Assembly: GCA_020633055.1 (NCBI GenBank)
Contig: JACKEJ010000011.1
Coordinates: 124,001-188,000, forward strand
Reading direction: 5' to 3'
Length of the DNA: 64,000 bases
From: Sandaracinaceae bacterium
GTDB lineage: Bacteria > Myxococcota_A > Polyangia > Polyangiales > Houyiibacteriaceae
Part shown: piece after piece, positions 17,325-26,367 of the stretch
How the letters are laid out: each line of letters begins with the position of its first letter
Numbering within the stretch: the first letter of the stretch is position 1
Made by a program: the position numbers and the translations under genes
The notes under the pieces: generated by a model
The model's database searches: none
Told to the model about the DNA's origin: nothing
The model's input: only the letters and a program-made list of their open reading frames with translations

Positions 17325-19175
17325 TCATTGCCGCCGGCCGGAGACGCGGCGATGGCGGCGTCGGCGCGCGCGGACGACGACGCCCAAGCTCAGCCATCCG
17401 AGACCATACGGCCACGGCGAGGCGGAGTCGGCGCTGACGTGGCAGCCACATCCGGACTTGGGGCGACGCCCAGGGCCTGCATCCTCGCCACCGCCCGCAT
17501 CGCCCACCAGACCGCCCTGGTCGCCCAGGACGCCCGCGTCCTGCATGGGGCTGACGATGGGTCGCACCCGCAGCGCGTCGGCCACGATGTGCTGGTTGCC
17601 GGGCACGCTGCCCACGACGTTGTCGAGCAGGCGCACGCTGCCCGCGTCGTCGAAGCTGTACACGCCGAGTGAGACCCAGCCGCTCGACGTTCCTTGGTCG
17701 ATCAGCACCTCGTCCTCTCCGTCGGCGTGCTCCACCACGTAGCGCGCCGCCTCGTACACGCCGAAGGTGTCGTCGATGTACACCTCGACCTCGTACTCGC
17801 CTGGCGCCTCGAAGTGCAGCCGCCACTGGGCCCAGTTTCCGGGCGCGTCCGACTGGAACGCGTTGGTCCAGTACAGATGCCCGCTCTCTCCGGCGGCTTC
17901 CTCGCGCCAGTAGATGGGGTTGCCGAAGGCCGTGAAGCACGGGCCCTCCTCGTCCAGCTGGCCGCCAGCGGCGGGGATCACCGCACACGGCTCGACCGGC
18001 TCGATGTAGCCGTCCTCCACGGTGGCCCCCGGATAGTAGTGCTCGACCATCCACACGTGCTGCTTGGGCTCGGCCCCGAACGCCCCGAAGTCGCAGGGCG
18101 CGTTGGCGCACGTGCCGTTGGCCCAGCGCTGCGTGCCCCACTGACACATGCCGCGCCCGTGACCGAAGCGGGTGGTGCCGGTACAGGTCGGGTCGTCCAC
18201 ACCGAAGGCGGTCGGGTCCGTGTTCTCCGCGCTGAACTCGGTGGTGATGATGGATCCGTCACGCGTGACGACGAGCCCGAGCGTGGCTTGGACGGCCGCA
18301 TCACCCGCCACCGTGTGTGTGTCGCGGTAGACCTGCGTGACCGTTCCGTCGTCCACGTCGGCGCAGTCCCAGCGCCCGCCGCGCTCGGCCCAGCGCACGG
18401 CGTAGGTGCGTGTCGCGATGGCCCCGGCGCGCAGGGCCTCTTCGTGCCAGCTGGGGATCCACTCGTGCGTGACGACGCCGCCCACGTATTCCTCGAGGGG
18501 GATGGTCTCCACGGTCACGGCGGGGTTGCAGCTGTTGTCGGCCCAGCCGTTGCCGGCCGAAGGCGCCAGCGCCCCGGACTGTGAGCTGCGCCAGACGCGG
18601 ATCACGGCCGGGAGCTGCACCAGTGGCGCGACGGCCCCTCCCACGGTTCCTGGGTCGGTGTGCTCGTCGCCGCCGTCGCCCGTGCCGGGGGACGCGCTCG
18701 GTGGGACGGCATCCGCTGGAGGCGTGCGGGCTGCGTCCGGATCCACGTACGCCGGGTGGTCGTGGTGGCGTGGGCCGCGTCTTGCGAAGTAGGCGTGGAT
18801 GGCCGTTTCCGAAGGCACCCGGGGGAACACGTCGGCCTCGACCGTGACCTCCTTGCCGGCGCGCACATGCACGCGCTCGCGGGTGCCGCTCAGGATGTCG
18901 TCCCCGGCGAACCACAGCGTATGGGTGCCTGCGGGGAGCGTCAGCGAGAAGCGCCCCTCCGCGTCGGTCGTCGCCTCGCCCATGTCGTGCGCTGAGACGC
19001 GCACCCCAGGCACAGGGCGCTCGTGGATAGGGTCCACCACCACGCCATGCACCACGCCGGGAGCGCCCGCCGACCCTCCCCCGGCAGACTCACAGCCCGT
19101 GACCCAGGCGACAGAGAGACCGACCAGGGCGAGCCCGAGGGCCCGGCCCGAACGAAAGAGCGACCATGCGTTCAC
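17325..19175 (-). CDS. SpoIID-domain lipoprotein with golvesin-like domain and MYXO-CTERM tail
   Basis: The 616-aa multidomain surface protein has, in order: a lipoprotein signal (VAWVTGCES, C28); a carboxypeptidase-regulatory-like beta-sandwich (about 40-115, VHGVVVDPIHERPVPGVRV and TDAEGRFSLTLPAG); and a disordered linker. Then comes a SpoIID domain (about 190-350) with VTHEWIPSWHEEALRAGAIA (candidate catalytic E238) and GHGRGMCQWG. A golvesin C-terminal-like domain (about 430-545, WAQWRLHFEAPGEYEVEVYI) is followed by a MYXO-CTERM-like tail (SGCGC, hydrophobic stretch, RARRRRHRR). SpoIID enzymes cleave denuded glycan strands of peptidoglycan. Having both a lipobox and a sorting-type tail is unusual. 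Confidence 0.85.
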   Translation of the reverse strand: MNAWSLFRSGRALGLALVGLSVAWVTGCESAGGGSAGAPGVVHGVVVDPIHERPVPGVRVSAHDMGEATTDAEGRFSLTLPAGTHTLWFAGDDILSGTRERVHVRAGKEVTVEADVFPRVPSETAIHAYFARRGPRHHDHPAYVDPDAARTPPADAVPPSASPGTGDGGDEHTDPGTVGGAVAPLVQLPAVIRVWRSSQSGALAPSAGNGWADNSCNPAVTVETIPLEEYVGGVVTHEWIPSWHEEALRAGAIATRTYAVRWAERGGRWDCADVDDGTVTQVYRDTHTVAGDAAVQATLGLVVTRDGSIITTEFSAENTDPTAFGVDDPTCTGTTRFGHGRGMCQWGTQRWANGTCANAPCDFGAFGAEPKQHVWMVEHYYPGATVEDGYIEPVEPCAVIPAAGGQLDEEGPCFTAFGNPIYWREEAAGESGHLYWTNAFQSDAPGNWAQWRLHFEAPGEYEVEVYIDDTFGVYEAARYVVEHADGEDEVLIDQGTSSGWVSLGVYSFDDAGSVRLLDNVVGSVPGNQHIVADALRVRPIVSPMQDAGVLGDQGGLVGDAGGGEDAGPGRRPKSGCGCHVSADSASPWPYGLGWLSLGVVVRARRRRHRRVSGRRQ

Positions 19176-19232
19176 AGAGACATGGTCAACCCCGCGCCAG
19201 GCCGGCGCAAGGCCCGGGGAGGCGCGCGCGTC

Positions 19233-19931
19233 TCAGCAGGCCGAGACCCCCACCCCCAGCCCGCGTAGCAGCTCCTGCATGGTGGCGTGCAGCACCTCGA
19301 ACGGGAAGTTGCCGTAGAGCGTCGCGCGCCCTCCGTCGAACACGTAGCTGGGGGAGCCGCGCACCCCGAGGGCCTTGCGATCTTCGTCGTCCTCCGCCAG
19401 CAGCGCGAACGGCAGCCCATCGTCCAGCCACTCGGCGAGCCGCTGCGGACCGACGCCACACTCCTCGGCCACCGATAGCTGCACCGCGCGCCGACACACG
19501 TTCTCGTTCGCTTCGAACGCACGCCGGCGCAGCGCGCGCAGGTAGCCGGCGCCGCTGCCTGCGGCGGACTCGCCCAGGCTCTCCATGTGGAACACCGCCT
19601 TGGCGGCGGCCCCGCACGACCAAGACGACGTGGGTGTGTCGCGCGTCCAGAGTTCGCCCGTGACCCCCTCGCAGCCGTGCGTGCCTGCCACGCGCGCCGT
19701 CGCTTCGCGTCGCCCCTCGTGCCCGCCTTCCGCCCAGGCACCGGTCGAGAAGCGGCGCGGGAAGCTGCCGAACACGGGCACGATGCGGTAGGCGATGGTC
19801 AGGTGCTCGCCCCACTCGGCGATCACGCGCTCGAGCTTGCTCTGGGCCACGTAGGCCCAGATGCACAAGGGGTCGGACCAGTACTCGAAGCGTAGCGACT
19901 GGCGGGCGGGGGAGGCAGTGTCGTCGGACAT
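19233..19931 (-). CDS. DsbA-family (FrnE/HCCA-isomerase-like) protein lacking the second active-site Cys
   Basis: The 232-aa thioredoxin-fold protein has a helical insertion. The N-terminal strand ends in YWSDPLCIWAYVAQ, where the family motif DPxCxWCY would be expected: C23 is present but the resolving position is A26. A cis-Pro loop is visible as GVRGSPSYVFDG. With one cysteine it may act through glutathione or a mixed disulfide rather than as a classic dithiol oxidoreductase. No signal peptide. Start ATG at 19931. Confidence 0.8.
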   Translation of the reverse strand: MSDDTASPARQSLRFEYWSDPLCIWAYVAQSKLERVIAEWGEHLTIAYRIVPVFGSFPRRFSTGAWAEGGHEGRREATARVAGTHGCEGVTGELWTRDTPTSSWSCGAAAKAVFHMESLGESAAGSGAGYLRALRRRAFEANENVCRRAVQLSVAEECGVGPQRLAEWLDDGLPFALLAEDDEDRKALGVRGSPSYVFDGGRATLYGNFPFEVLHATMQELLRGLGVGVSAC

Positions 19932-19981
19932 ACGCCGATGGTGCCCTGCCTGCTCGGCCAGATCACGGACGAAGCGCGCGC

Positions 19982-20611
19982 TCAGGGGCGCCTGCGCCCG
20001 ACACCCATGAGCGGCCGCATGCTCCCCCCTTCGATGGCCACGTCGAAGCCAGTGCCCACGGACACCACGTCGAGCACGGCGCCCTCGAGCGCCGACCGGA
20101 CGCCCGACGTGGTGAGGCCGAAAGGCTCCGCCGCCAGTGGGTCCAGCTCCCAGTCCCACTGAACGAACACGCCGCCCGGAGCCAGACGGCGGGCCAGCAT
20201 CGCCACGGTGCCCGGGTAGTCGTCCAAGAACGCGCACACCGACGAGCAGACCACGAGGTCGAACGGCCCACGGGCTAGGTCGTCGCGATCGATGGTCGCT
20301 GGGGTCCACGAGGCGACACCCGCTCGGACGTTGGGGATGCGCTTCTCGGATAGCACGGCGACCATGGCCGGGGACGCATCGACCGCGATCACCTCCGCCA
20401 CGTGGGGCGCCATACGCTCGCTCAAGAGCCCCGTGCCGCAACCGAAGTCGAGTACACGCGCGCCCGCTCTCGGCTCGCCGTGCGCTCGCAGTGACGACCA
20501 CGCCGCGTCCGCGTACGCGCGCACGACAGGATCCGAGTCCCAGCTCGGGGCCTGCTCCGCCCACGGATCTTCGACAAGGTGGCGCGTCACGTCTCGTTCG
20601 TTGGGTTCCAT
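19982..20611 (-). CDS. Class I SAM-dependent methyltransferase
   Basis: The 209-aa protein has motif I VLDFGCGTGLLSERMA (about 53-68), motif II VIAVDASPAMVAV and the post-motif FDLVVCSSVCAFLDDY. It resembles small-molecule UbiE/Methyltransf_11-type enzymes; the substrate is unknown. It is divergent from the AraC-type regulator gene, with only 71 bp between starts, so the regulator may control it. Confidence 0.85.
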   Translation of the reverse strand: MEPNERDVTRHLVEDPWAEQAPSWDSDPVVRAYADAAWSSLRAHGEPRAGARVLDFGCGTGLLSERMAPHVAEVIAVDASPAMVAVLSEKRIPNVRAGVASWTPATIDRDDLARGPFDLVVCSSVCAFLDDYPGTVAMLARRLAPGGVFVQWDWELDPLAAEPFGLTTSGVRSALEGAVLDVVSVGTGFDVAIEGGSMRPLMGVGRRRP

Positions 20612-20682
20612 GATCTCCTGTGCGGGTTCGCGCGGCGAACGGGTTCTTGCCGCCTCATCGGGTTTCGGGACAGGGTGCGCGC

Positions 20683-21516
20683 ATGGGCCAGCACGACGCT
20701 CCCCAGCACCACGTGCACACCGGGTCGATCACCGTGTTCCGCGATCGGGTGGCGCACATGGAGCCGCACGGCGCGAGCACCCACACGGAGTACGGCCTGA
20801 CGTACATGGTGAGCGGGTGGCACCGCATGGAGCACGGCGGGCCGGTCGAAGCGACCGCTGGCACGTTCACGGTCGTGCCAGCGGGTGTGCCCCACCGTGC
20901 CCTCGACGGGCGCGACATGGACTACTGGCTGCTGGGGTTCTGCCCGCAGTGCCTCGGGCTCGACGAAGGGCACGCGCTGATGAGCCCGTTCCGACGCGTC
21001 CGGCACGGCGCGCTGCCGGTGCTCGACGTCTCCGACGACCGTCAGCCACGCGTCCTCACGCTGTACGCGGAGCTGCAGGACGCCCTCGCGCATGCAGACG
21101 CCGCGACCCCCGAGGTCACGCGCAGCCTCGTCGTCCTGCTGCTGGCGGAGGCGCGCCGCGCGATGCCGGGCGATGCCAGCGGCTCGGCGGTGACCTCGCT
21201 GGTGGGAGACGCCCTCGCGTTCATCCAGCGCCACGGCCTCGAGCCCATCTCGCTGCGCGACGTCGCCAAGGCCGTGCACCGTACCCCGAGCCATGTCGCC
21301 AACGTGGTCAAGCAGGAGACGGGCTTCTCGGTGGGGGAGTGGATCACGGCGGGACGCGTCGCCGAGGCGGCCGCGCGCCTCGCGCACACGGACGACAGCC
21401 TCGAGGAGGTCGCCACGCGGGTCGGGTGGACGGACAAGACGCACCTCGCGCGTCAGTTCAAGGCGGCCTATGGGGTGACACCAGCCGCGTTCCGTCGCGT
21501 CAGGCGGGGTGCATAG
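20683..21516 (+). CDS. AraC-family transcriptional regulator
   Basis: The 277-aa protein has an N-terminal cupin-like sensor region (HTEYGLTYMVSGWHRMEHGG, TFTVVPAGVPHRAL) and a C-terminal AraC DNA-binding domain with two helix-turn-helix units (ISLRDVAKAVHRTPSHVANVVKQ and LEEVATRVGWTDKTHLARQFK), ending YGVTPAAFRR. I chose the ATG at 20683 (MGQHDAPQ), where the cupin region begins. It probably regulates the divergent methyltransferase gene. Confidence 0.88.
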   Translation: MGQHDAPQHHVHTGSITVFRDRVAHMEPHGASTHTEYGLTYMVSGWHRMEHGGPVEATAGTFTVVPAGVPHRALDGRDMDYWLLGFCPQCLGLDEGHALMSPFRRVRHGALPVLDVSDDRQPRVLTLYAELQDALAHADAATPEVTRSLVVLLLAEARRAMPGDASGSAVTSLVGDALAFIQRHGLEPISLRDVAKAVHRTPSHVANVVKQETGFSVGEWITAGRVAEAAARLAHTDDSLEEVATRVGWTDKTHLARQFKAAYGVTPAAFRRVRRGA

Positions 21517-21617
21517 CCGCCCTCTCCGCATGCGCGACCGCGTGCGCCCGGAGCGAACGGCGCGGGGCGTGCGGCCGCCGCCGAGTGAAGACCGCGGGAG
21601 CGCCGGCGCGTAGTGCG

Positions 21618-22253
21618 TCACCGCAGGCGCCTGAAGAGGTATGCGACCGCGGGGCGCGTGTACGCGACGCCGCGCCCCAACCGCCGCAGCTGTTCCTCGG
21701 TTGGCGGCGTGCCCGACTTGGGCACGAGGTACGTATCGAGCGCGTCTTCCGACACGCGTAGCCGGTCGGTGCGCCCAGCGAGGACACCCACGAGCGCGTA
21801 GTCCGGGTCGATGGCCGCGAGGCCCGCGTCGCCGTGGCTGTTGTTGGCCACCAACACGCCGCCAATTGCCAGGTAGCGCTTGCAGGGCTTCGAGATGAAG
21901 CCAGCGTACAGGGAGACCAGCAGGTCGTGGCTCGCGTCCGGCAAGTCGAGTGGGTGCTCGTAGCTCCCTCCGATGAAGTCGAAGCTCGGCGGTCCGTCGT
22001 AGCGCTTCTCTGCGCGTACGACCGCGAGCACCTGCTCGCGTGCCGCGAAGAACCGACGGGCGCGACGGTCCGTGTCCACATACGTGACGTGCGGGATCTC
22101 GAACGAGGCTGCGACGTGGATGAAGCTCCCGGGGTAGAGGGCGCGCGCGGGCGCGCGCCAGCCCGCGATGGCCTCGAACACGCCCCGGCGCGAGCGGCCG
22201 TCTCCGTAGAAGCGCTCGTAGAGCTGCGCTGCGTCGAGCCTACTCACCACCAC
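21618..22253 (-). CDS. Hypothetical protein, methyltransferase-like fold possible
   Basis: The 211-aa product has no signal peptide. It contains YPGSFIHVAASFEIPHVTYVDTD, then a Rossmann-like alternation with SHDLLVSLYAGFIS and KRYLAIGGVLVANNSHGDAG. This order (position, acidic strand end, later strand plus VAN) looks like a divergent SAM-dependent methyltransferase core without a clear GxGxG motif. The C-terminus (AYTRPAVAYLFRRLR) is basic. The function is open. Confidence 0.6.
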   Translation of the reverse strand: MVVSRLDAAQLYERFYGDGRSRRGVFEAIAGWRAPARALYPGSFIHVAASFEIPHVTYVDTDRRARRFFAAREQVLAVVRAEKRYDGPPSFDFIGGSYEHPLDLPDASHDLLVSLYAGFISKPCKRYLAIGGVLVANNSHGDAGLAAIDPDYALVGVLAGRTDRLRVSEDALDTYLVPKSGTPPTEEQLRRLGRGVAYTRPAVAYLFRRLR

Positions 22254-22469
22254 CCCCCGGCGCGCCGCACATGACGACGTGCTCCGAGCGGCCGTGGACG
22301 GGGGTCTCCGAGGACGACGAGGGTTCGCGCGTGCATCCCCCGGAACGTAGAAAGGTCGTCACTCGGCATCCAGAGCGCCGCGTGGGATTCTAGCGGCCGA
22401 TCTTGGGATTCGGTCTACCCTCGGTCTTCCGTCGGCGTCCCGGCGCCATGGGACACCCGAGCGGCGCGC

Positions 22470-23009
22470 TCACCAGAGACCAGGCACCAAGCGGAAGGGA
22501 ACCTGTTGGCGATACGCGCCGTGCCCCGGGAGCACGGCGAGGACGTGCTCCTCGGCGCGGATGCGCAGCGCCAGCGCCAGCGCCGCGAGCACCAGCGCGA
22601 CCAGCGCACGCGGCGCGCCGAGGGGCGCGACGAGCGCCGCGAACATGAGCAGCTCCGACGCGTACATCGGGTGGCGCACGACGCGGTACGGACCTCGCAC
22701 TACCAACGCGCGCGCCCCAGGGAGGACCGCGAAGGAGCGCCCGAGCGTCAGCATGCTGGCCACGGCACCGAGCGCGCCGAGCACGAACAGCGCTGCGGCC
22801 AGAGGACCAATCCGATCCCCGGATCCAATCGTGACGAGCGCTCCGAGCACCAGCGATGGGAGCGCGGACATCCACGTGTGCAGCGGGGCACGGTCACGCT
22901 CGGGCCGCCGACATGCGAACAGCCCGGCCATCACCAGGTGCAGCGCGACGACGCCTCCAGTGAGGAGCGCCGGGCGCGTCGCGGCAGAGAGCACGGCGCG
23001 CACTGCCAC
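22470..23009 (-). CDS. Isoprenylcysteine/phospholipid methyltransferase-family membrane protein
   Basis: The 179-aa integral membrane protein has about four to five hydrophobic helices and the ICMT/PEMT core motif RGPYRVVRHPMYASELL, followed by RIRAEEHVLAVLPGHGAYRQQV. The RHPxY and EE motifs bind S-adenosylmethionine in this superfamily. The listed start is a GTG. The frame stays open for about 30 codons upstream with a further hydrophobic stretch but no ATG/GTG/TTG, so the true N-terminus is uncertain. It follows the 35-aa membrane protein gene on the same strand. Confidence 0.8.
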   Translation of the reverse strand: MAVRAVLSAATRPALLTGGVVALHLVMAGLFACRRPERDRAPLHTWMSALPSLVLGALVTIGSGDRIGPLAAALFVLGALGAVASMLTLGRSFAVLPGARALVVRGPYRVVRHPMYASELLMFAALVAPLGAPRALVALVLAALALALRIRAEEHVLAVLPGHGAYRQQVPFRLVPGLW

Positions 23010-23104
23010 GTGCAGCGCAGTCAGCGCGAACGCGACGTCGGCGACGCGGGACCAGCGAGCGGCCTTCGTGACGCCCGGCTGAGCCCGTTCCGAAGAGACC
23101 TCGC

Positions 23105-23212
23105 TCAGTAGAACGTGATCCCCCAGTCGAGCGCGTACGACAACCCATTGAGGATGACGACGACCACGACCAACCCGATGATCCCGCCGAACTTGCTTCC
23201 GCCCTGACCCAT
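23105..23212 (-). CDS. Very small single-pass membrane protein (35 aa)
   Basis: ATG at 23212 is preceded by AGGGAAG at a suitable distance. The product begins MGQGGSKFGG, has one strongly hydrophobic segment (IIGLVVVVVILNGLSYAL) and ends DWGITFY. All features are those of a real small protein: ribosome-binding site, Gly/Ser N-terminus, one helix and a short polar tail. It lies upstream of the ICMT-like gene in the same direction, and its function is unknown. Confidence 0.7.
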   Translation of the reverse strand: MGQGGSKFGGIIGLVVVVVILNGLSYALDWGITFY

Positions 23213-23311
23213 GCGCACTTCCCTTTTGCTGGCCAGCGCGTCGCGCGCGGCCTACGCATGCTACCAGCTCACGGTGTAGAACGGGCGCGGGAACGGGTGT
23301 AGCGTGTCCAC

Positions 23312-25060
23312 ATGCCTCACTCCGAACCCGACAAGTCCGTCAGCTTCATGCGTTCTCTGTGCATGGGGCAGATCGAAGAAGACGTCCTCTTGCCCTTCCC
23401 CGAGATGAGCGAGGACGAGAAGGAAACGCTACGTGGCGTTTCGGAGGCGCTGGGCACGATGCTTGGTGCGCACGCCGAAGACTTCCGGCACTGGGACCGC
23501 GAGGGGCACTTCCCGGAGAGCTTCATCGAGGAGCTGAAGGAGTTCGGCGCCTTCGGCTTGGTCATCCCGGAGGAGCACGGCGGCCTCGGCTTCGGCAGCA
23601 TGGCCTACTCACGCGCGCTGCAAGAGGTGGCGCGCTACGACGCGTCCACTGCGGTCACCATCGGCGCGCACAGCTCCATCGGCATGCGCGGGCTCCTACT
23701 GTTCGGCAACGAGGACCAGCACGCGCGCTACTACCCCAAGCTCGCCACGGGCGAGATGATCGCCGCCTTCTGCCTGACCGAGCCGGGCGCGGGCTCGGAC
23801 GCCGCGTCCATCACGACCAAGGCCACGCGCGAGGGGGACGAGTGGGTGCTGGACGGCAACAAGCTGTGGATCACCAACGGGGGCATCGCGAGCTTCTTCA
23901 CCGTGTTCGCGAAGACCGACGAGGGGCGCAAGGGGGGCATGACCGCCTTCCTCGTGACGAGCGACATGGAGGGCATCAGCATCGGCCCCCACGAGGACAA
24001 GATGGGCCTGCGGGCGAGCTCCACGACGACGGTCGCGTTCGACGGCGTGCGCGTGCCGGCGGCCAACGTGCTGGGCGAGGTGGGCCAGGGCTTCAAGGTG
24101 GCCATGAAGATCCTCAACTCGGGCCGCACGGGCCTGGGCGGTGGGTCCGTGGGCGCCATGAAGAAGATCATCGAGCTCGCCACGGCGCAGGCCAGCGAGC
24201 GCAAGCAGTTCGGCAAGCCCATCGCCGAGTACGGCCTCGTGCGCCGCAAGATCGGGCACATGGTGGTGGACTGCTACGCGGCCGAGGCCGTGGTGAGCGT
24301 GGTCGCCGGCCTGGTGGACGAGGGCTTCGAAGACTACGCCGTCGAGGCGGCCATCTCGAAGGTGTACGCCACCGAGGCGCTCTGGCGCACGGTGGACGAG
24401 GGCCTGCAGATCGCGGGTGGCAACGGCTTCATGTGCGAGTTCCCCTACGAGCGCATGCTGCGTGACTGCCGCATCAACCGCATCTTCGAGGGCACCAACG
24501 ACATCCTGCGCCTGTTCATCGCGCTCAACGGCATGGACGGTGTGGCCTCACAGCTCAAGGAGCTGATGAGCGTCCGCAACTCCATCTTCTCCGCGCCCAT
24601 CAAGGGCTTCGGCGTGCTGCAGGACTACGCGGCCAAGCACGCGCAGCTGGCGACGGGCGCGCGCGTCAAGGGCACCCACTTCACCAAGCTCTCCCCCGAG
24701 CTGGGCAAGCACGCGGAGGCGTTCGAGCAGGCCACGCGTGAGCTGGCCAGCGCCGTGGACCGCATCCTGCGCAAGCACGGCAAGGACATCATCGGCAAGC
24801 AGTTCGCGTCGAACCGCCTGGCGGAGATCATGATCGACCTGTTCGTGTGGGCCTGCGTCATGGCGCGCGTGAACAGCGCGATCGAGGCCAAGGCCAAGGA
24901 CGTCGAGGCGCAGCTGCGCATCGTCGAGGTCTTCGCGGGCCGCGCCGGCAGCCGCATCCGCGCGAACTTCCGCAAGATCGACGACAACGACGACGAGCAC
25001 ATCAAGGCGCTCTCCGACCACGCCTTCGAGCTGGGCAAGTTCGGCTGGGACACGCTCTGA
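23312..25060 (+). CDS. Acyl-CoA dehydrogenase, long VLCAD/ACAD9-like form
   Basis: The 582-aa flavoprotein has the acyl-CoA dehydrogenase core: CLTEPGAGSDAASI, WITNGG, GRTGLGGGSVGAMKK and ERKQFGKPIAEYGLV. The C-terminal catalytic-base region is RIFEGTNDILRLFIA (the Glu of FEGTND). The extra 150-residue helical C-terminus distinguishes the VLCAD-like group acting on long-chain acyl-CoAs. It is a monocistronic beta-oxidation gene with its own terminator at 25081-25118. Confidence 0.93.
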   Translation: MPHSEPDKSVSFMRSLCMGQIEEDVLLPFPEMSEDEKETLRGVSEALGTMLGAHAEDFRHWDREGHFPESFIEELKEFGAFGLVIPEEHGGLGFGSMAYSRALQEVARYDASTAVTIGAHSSIGMRGLLLFGNEDQHARYYPKLATGEMIAAFCLTEPGAGSDAASITTKATREGDEWVLDGNKLWITNGGIASFFTVFAKTDEGRKGGMTAFLVTSDMEGISIGPHEDKMGLRASSTTTVAFDGVRVPAANVLGEVGQGFKVAMKILNSGRTGLGGGSVGAMKKIIELATAQASERKQFGKPIAEYGLVRRKIGHMVVDCYAAEAVVSVVAGLVDEGFEDYAVEAAISKVYATEALWRTVDEGLQIAGGNGFMCEFPYERMLRDCRINRIFEGTNDILRLFIALNGMDGVASQLKELMSVRNSIFSAPIKGFGVLQDYAAKHAQLATGARVKGTHFTKLSPELGKHAEAFEQATRELASAVDRILRKHGKDIIGKQFASNRLAEIMIDLFVWACVMARVNSAIEAKAKDVEAQLRIVEVFAGRAGSRIRANFRKIDDNDDEHIKALSDHAFELGKFGWDTL

Positions 25061-25080
25061 CGGATGGCCCCACGGGGAGT

Positions 25081-25118
25081 CGCGCAGCCCGGGGGTAGCG
25101 GGCTGCGCGTTCGTTCTT
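25081..25118 (+). terminator. Rho-independent terminator after the acyl-CoA dehydrogenase gene
   Basis: A perfect 11-bp stem CGCGCAGCCCG/CGGGCTGCGCG (25081-25091 and 25099-25109) has a 7-nt loop and is followed by TTCGTTCTT. Confidence 0.8.
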
Positions 25119-25167
25119 ACGGTGGTGGCGACCCCACCCTCATAGTGACCGAACGACAGGAGGACCC

Positions 25168-25605
25168 GTGCCCACGACTGCCAACGTCGTCTGCCCCCGC
25201 TGCCAGCAGATCAACCGCGTGCCCGAGGCGCGCCTGCGGCAGGACCCACGCTGTGGCGCGTGCAAGTCGCCCCTTTTTGGACTGGGTCCCGTCGCGCTCA
25301 CGGACGCCACGTTCGACAAGCACAAGGAGCGCTCGGACATCCCGCTCTTGGTCGACTTCTGGGCCGCGTGGTGTGGGCCCTGTCGCGCCATGGCCCCCGC
25401 CTTCGAGCGCGTCGCCTCCGACTGGGAGGGGCGCGTGCGCTTCGCGAAGGTGGACACGGACGCAAACCCGGGCGTGTCGCAGAGGCATCAGATCCAGAGC
25501 ATCCCGACGCTCATCCTGTTCCGAGGGGGCCGCGAGCTGGCCCGGGTGAGCGGCGCGCAGAACCCCGCGCAGCTGGACGGGTGGCTGCGCGCGCAGCGGC
25601 TCTGA
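25168..25605 (+). CDS. trxC: Thioredoxin 2-like protein with N-terminal zinc ribbon
   Basis: The 145-aa protein has an N-terminal CxxC...CxxC zinc ribbon (C9, C12, C29, C32) followed by a thioredoxin domain with FWAAWCGPCRAM (C69, C72) and the cis-Pro loop IQSIPTLILF. This is the TrxC (thioredoxin 2) architecture, a cytoplasmic dithiol reductant. The GTG start at 25168 is fixed by a strong AGGAGG 5 nt upstream. Confidence 0.93.
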   Translation: MPTTANVVCPRCQQINRVPEARLRQDPRCGACKSPLFGLGPVALTDATFDKHKERSDIPLLVDFWAAWCGPCRAMAPAFERVASDWEGRVRFAKVDTDANPGVSQRHQIQSIPTLILFRGGRELARVSGAQNPAQLDGWLRAQRL

Positions 25606-25685
25606 GGGTTGGCGCGCCAGTCCTTCGGCACGGCGTCCGAAGTCGGCAGTCGACACGCGCCACGCTGCGCTGGCACACTGCACAG

Positions 25686-26036
25686 ATGGGATACATCGGA
25701 CTGGGGAGAATCGGGTATCAGCACCTCTTGGCGTTGCTGGCGCTCGTGCTGGCCGGCTGCACGCGCGGCTATGTGGAGACCGCCGACCTGGAGCGGCACA
25801 ACCAGGGCCCCCGCGCGTGCCAGGCTCGCTGCGCCGAGATGGGCATGGAGATGGGCGCGCTGGTCCTCGTGTCCAACGCGCTCCCGGCGTGCGTGTGTCA
25901 GCCTCCTCAGGCCTTGCACGCCGAAGCGGGCGGGGGCGCTGGCGCGACCGGTGGACACGTGGTCATCGCGGCGGCCGCGGCCCAGGCGCAGCAGCAGCAG
26001 CGCCAACAGCAGGCGGCAGCTGCCGCACGTCGATAG
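25686..26036 (+). CDS. Small hypothetical lipoprotein with Gln/Ala-rich tail
   Basis: The 116-aa product has a signal peptide with lipobox LVLAGC, a short cysteine-containing region (ACQARCAEMGMEMG and LPACVCQPP), and a low-complexity C-terminus rich in A and Q (AAAAAQAQQQQRQQQAAAA). Four cysteines after the lipid anchor could form two disulfides. No homologous family is recognised. Confidence 0.65.
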   Translation: MGYIGLGRIGYQHLLALLALVLAGCTRGYVETADLERHNQGPRACQARCAEMGMEMGALVLVSNALPACVCQPPQALHAEAGGGAGATGGHVVIAAAAAQAQQQQRQQQAAAAARR

Positions 26037-26111
26037 CTGGCGAGACGACGCCCACGACATCGGCTCGTCCCATGGGACGATGGCCCTTCTGAGCGATGCG
26101 TCTCGCGTGGC

Positions 26112-26351
26112 TCACCGCCCGGTCGCAAGCGGCGCCTCGTCGAAGACCCCGCACGGGTCATCGCACACGGCCTCGTCCATGACCCCATCGCAGTCGTCGT
26201 CGAAGGCGTTGCAGACCTCGTCGACCGCCACCTGCCCCACGTTCGGGCAGGTGGAGCCGAGATCGGGCTCGTCGTCGACGGAGCTGGAGACGCAGCCGAG
26301 GGCGGCGACGAGGAGGAGGGGGGGTACGAGCGTTCGGAGTAGCTTGGTCAT
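26112..26351 (-). CDS. Small lipoprotein with one MopE-like repeat
   Basis: The 79-aa protein has a signal peptide (LLLVAALGC lipobox) and a single acidic repeat CNAFDDDCDGVMDEAVCDD. This is the same class of unit found six times in the large protein encoded at 29493-33359. Such Asp-rich units probably bind calcium. It lies 16 bp downstream of the 954-aa secreted protein on the same strand, so the two are probably cotranscribed. Confidence 0.75.
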   Translation of the reverse strand: MTKLLRTLVPPLLLVAALGCVSSSVDDEPDLGSTCPNVGQVAVDEVCNAFDDDCDGVMDEAVCDDPCGVFDEAPLATGR

Positions 26352-26367
26352 CGATGGGTCCTCGCCT

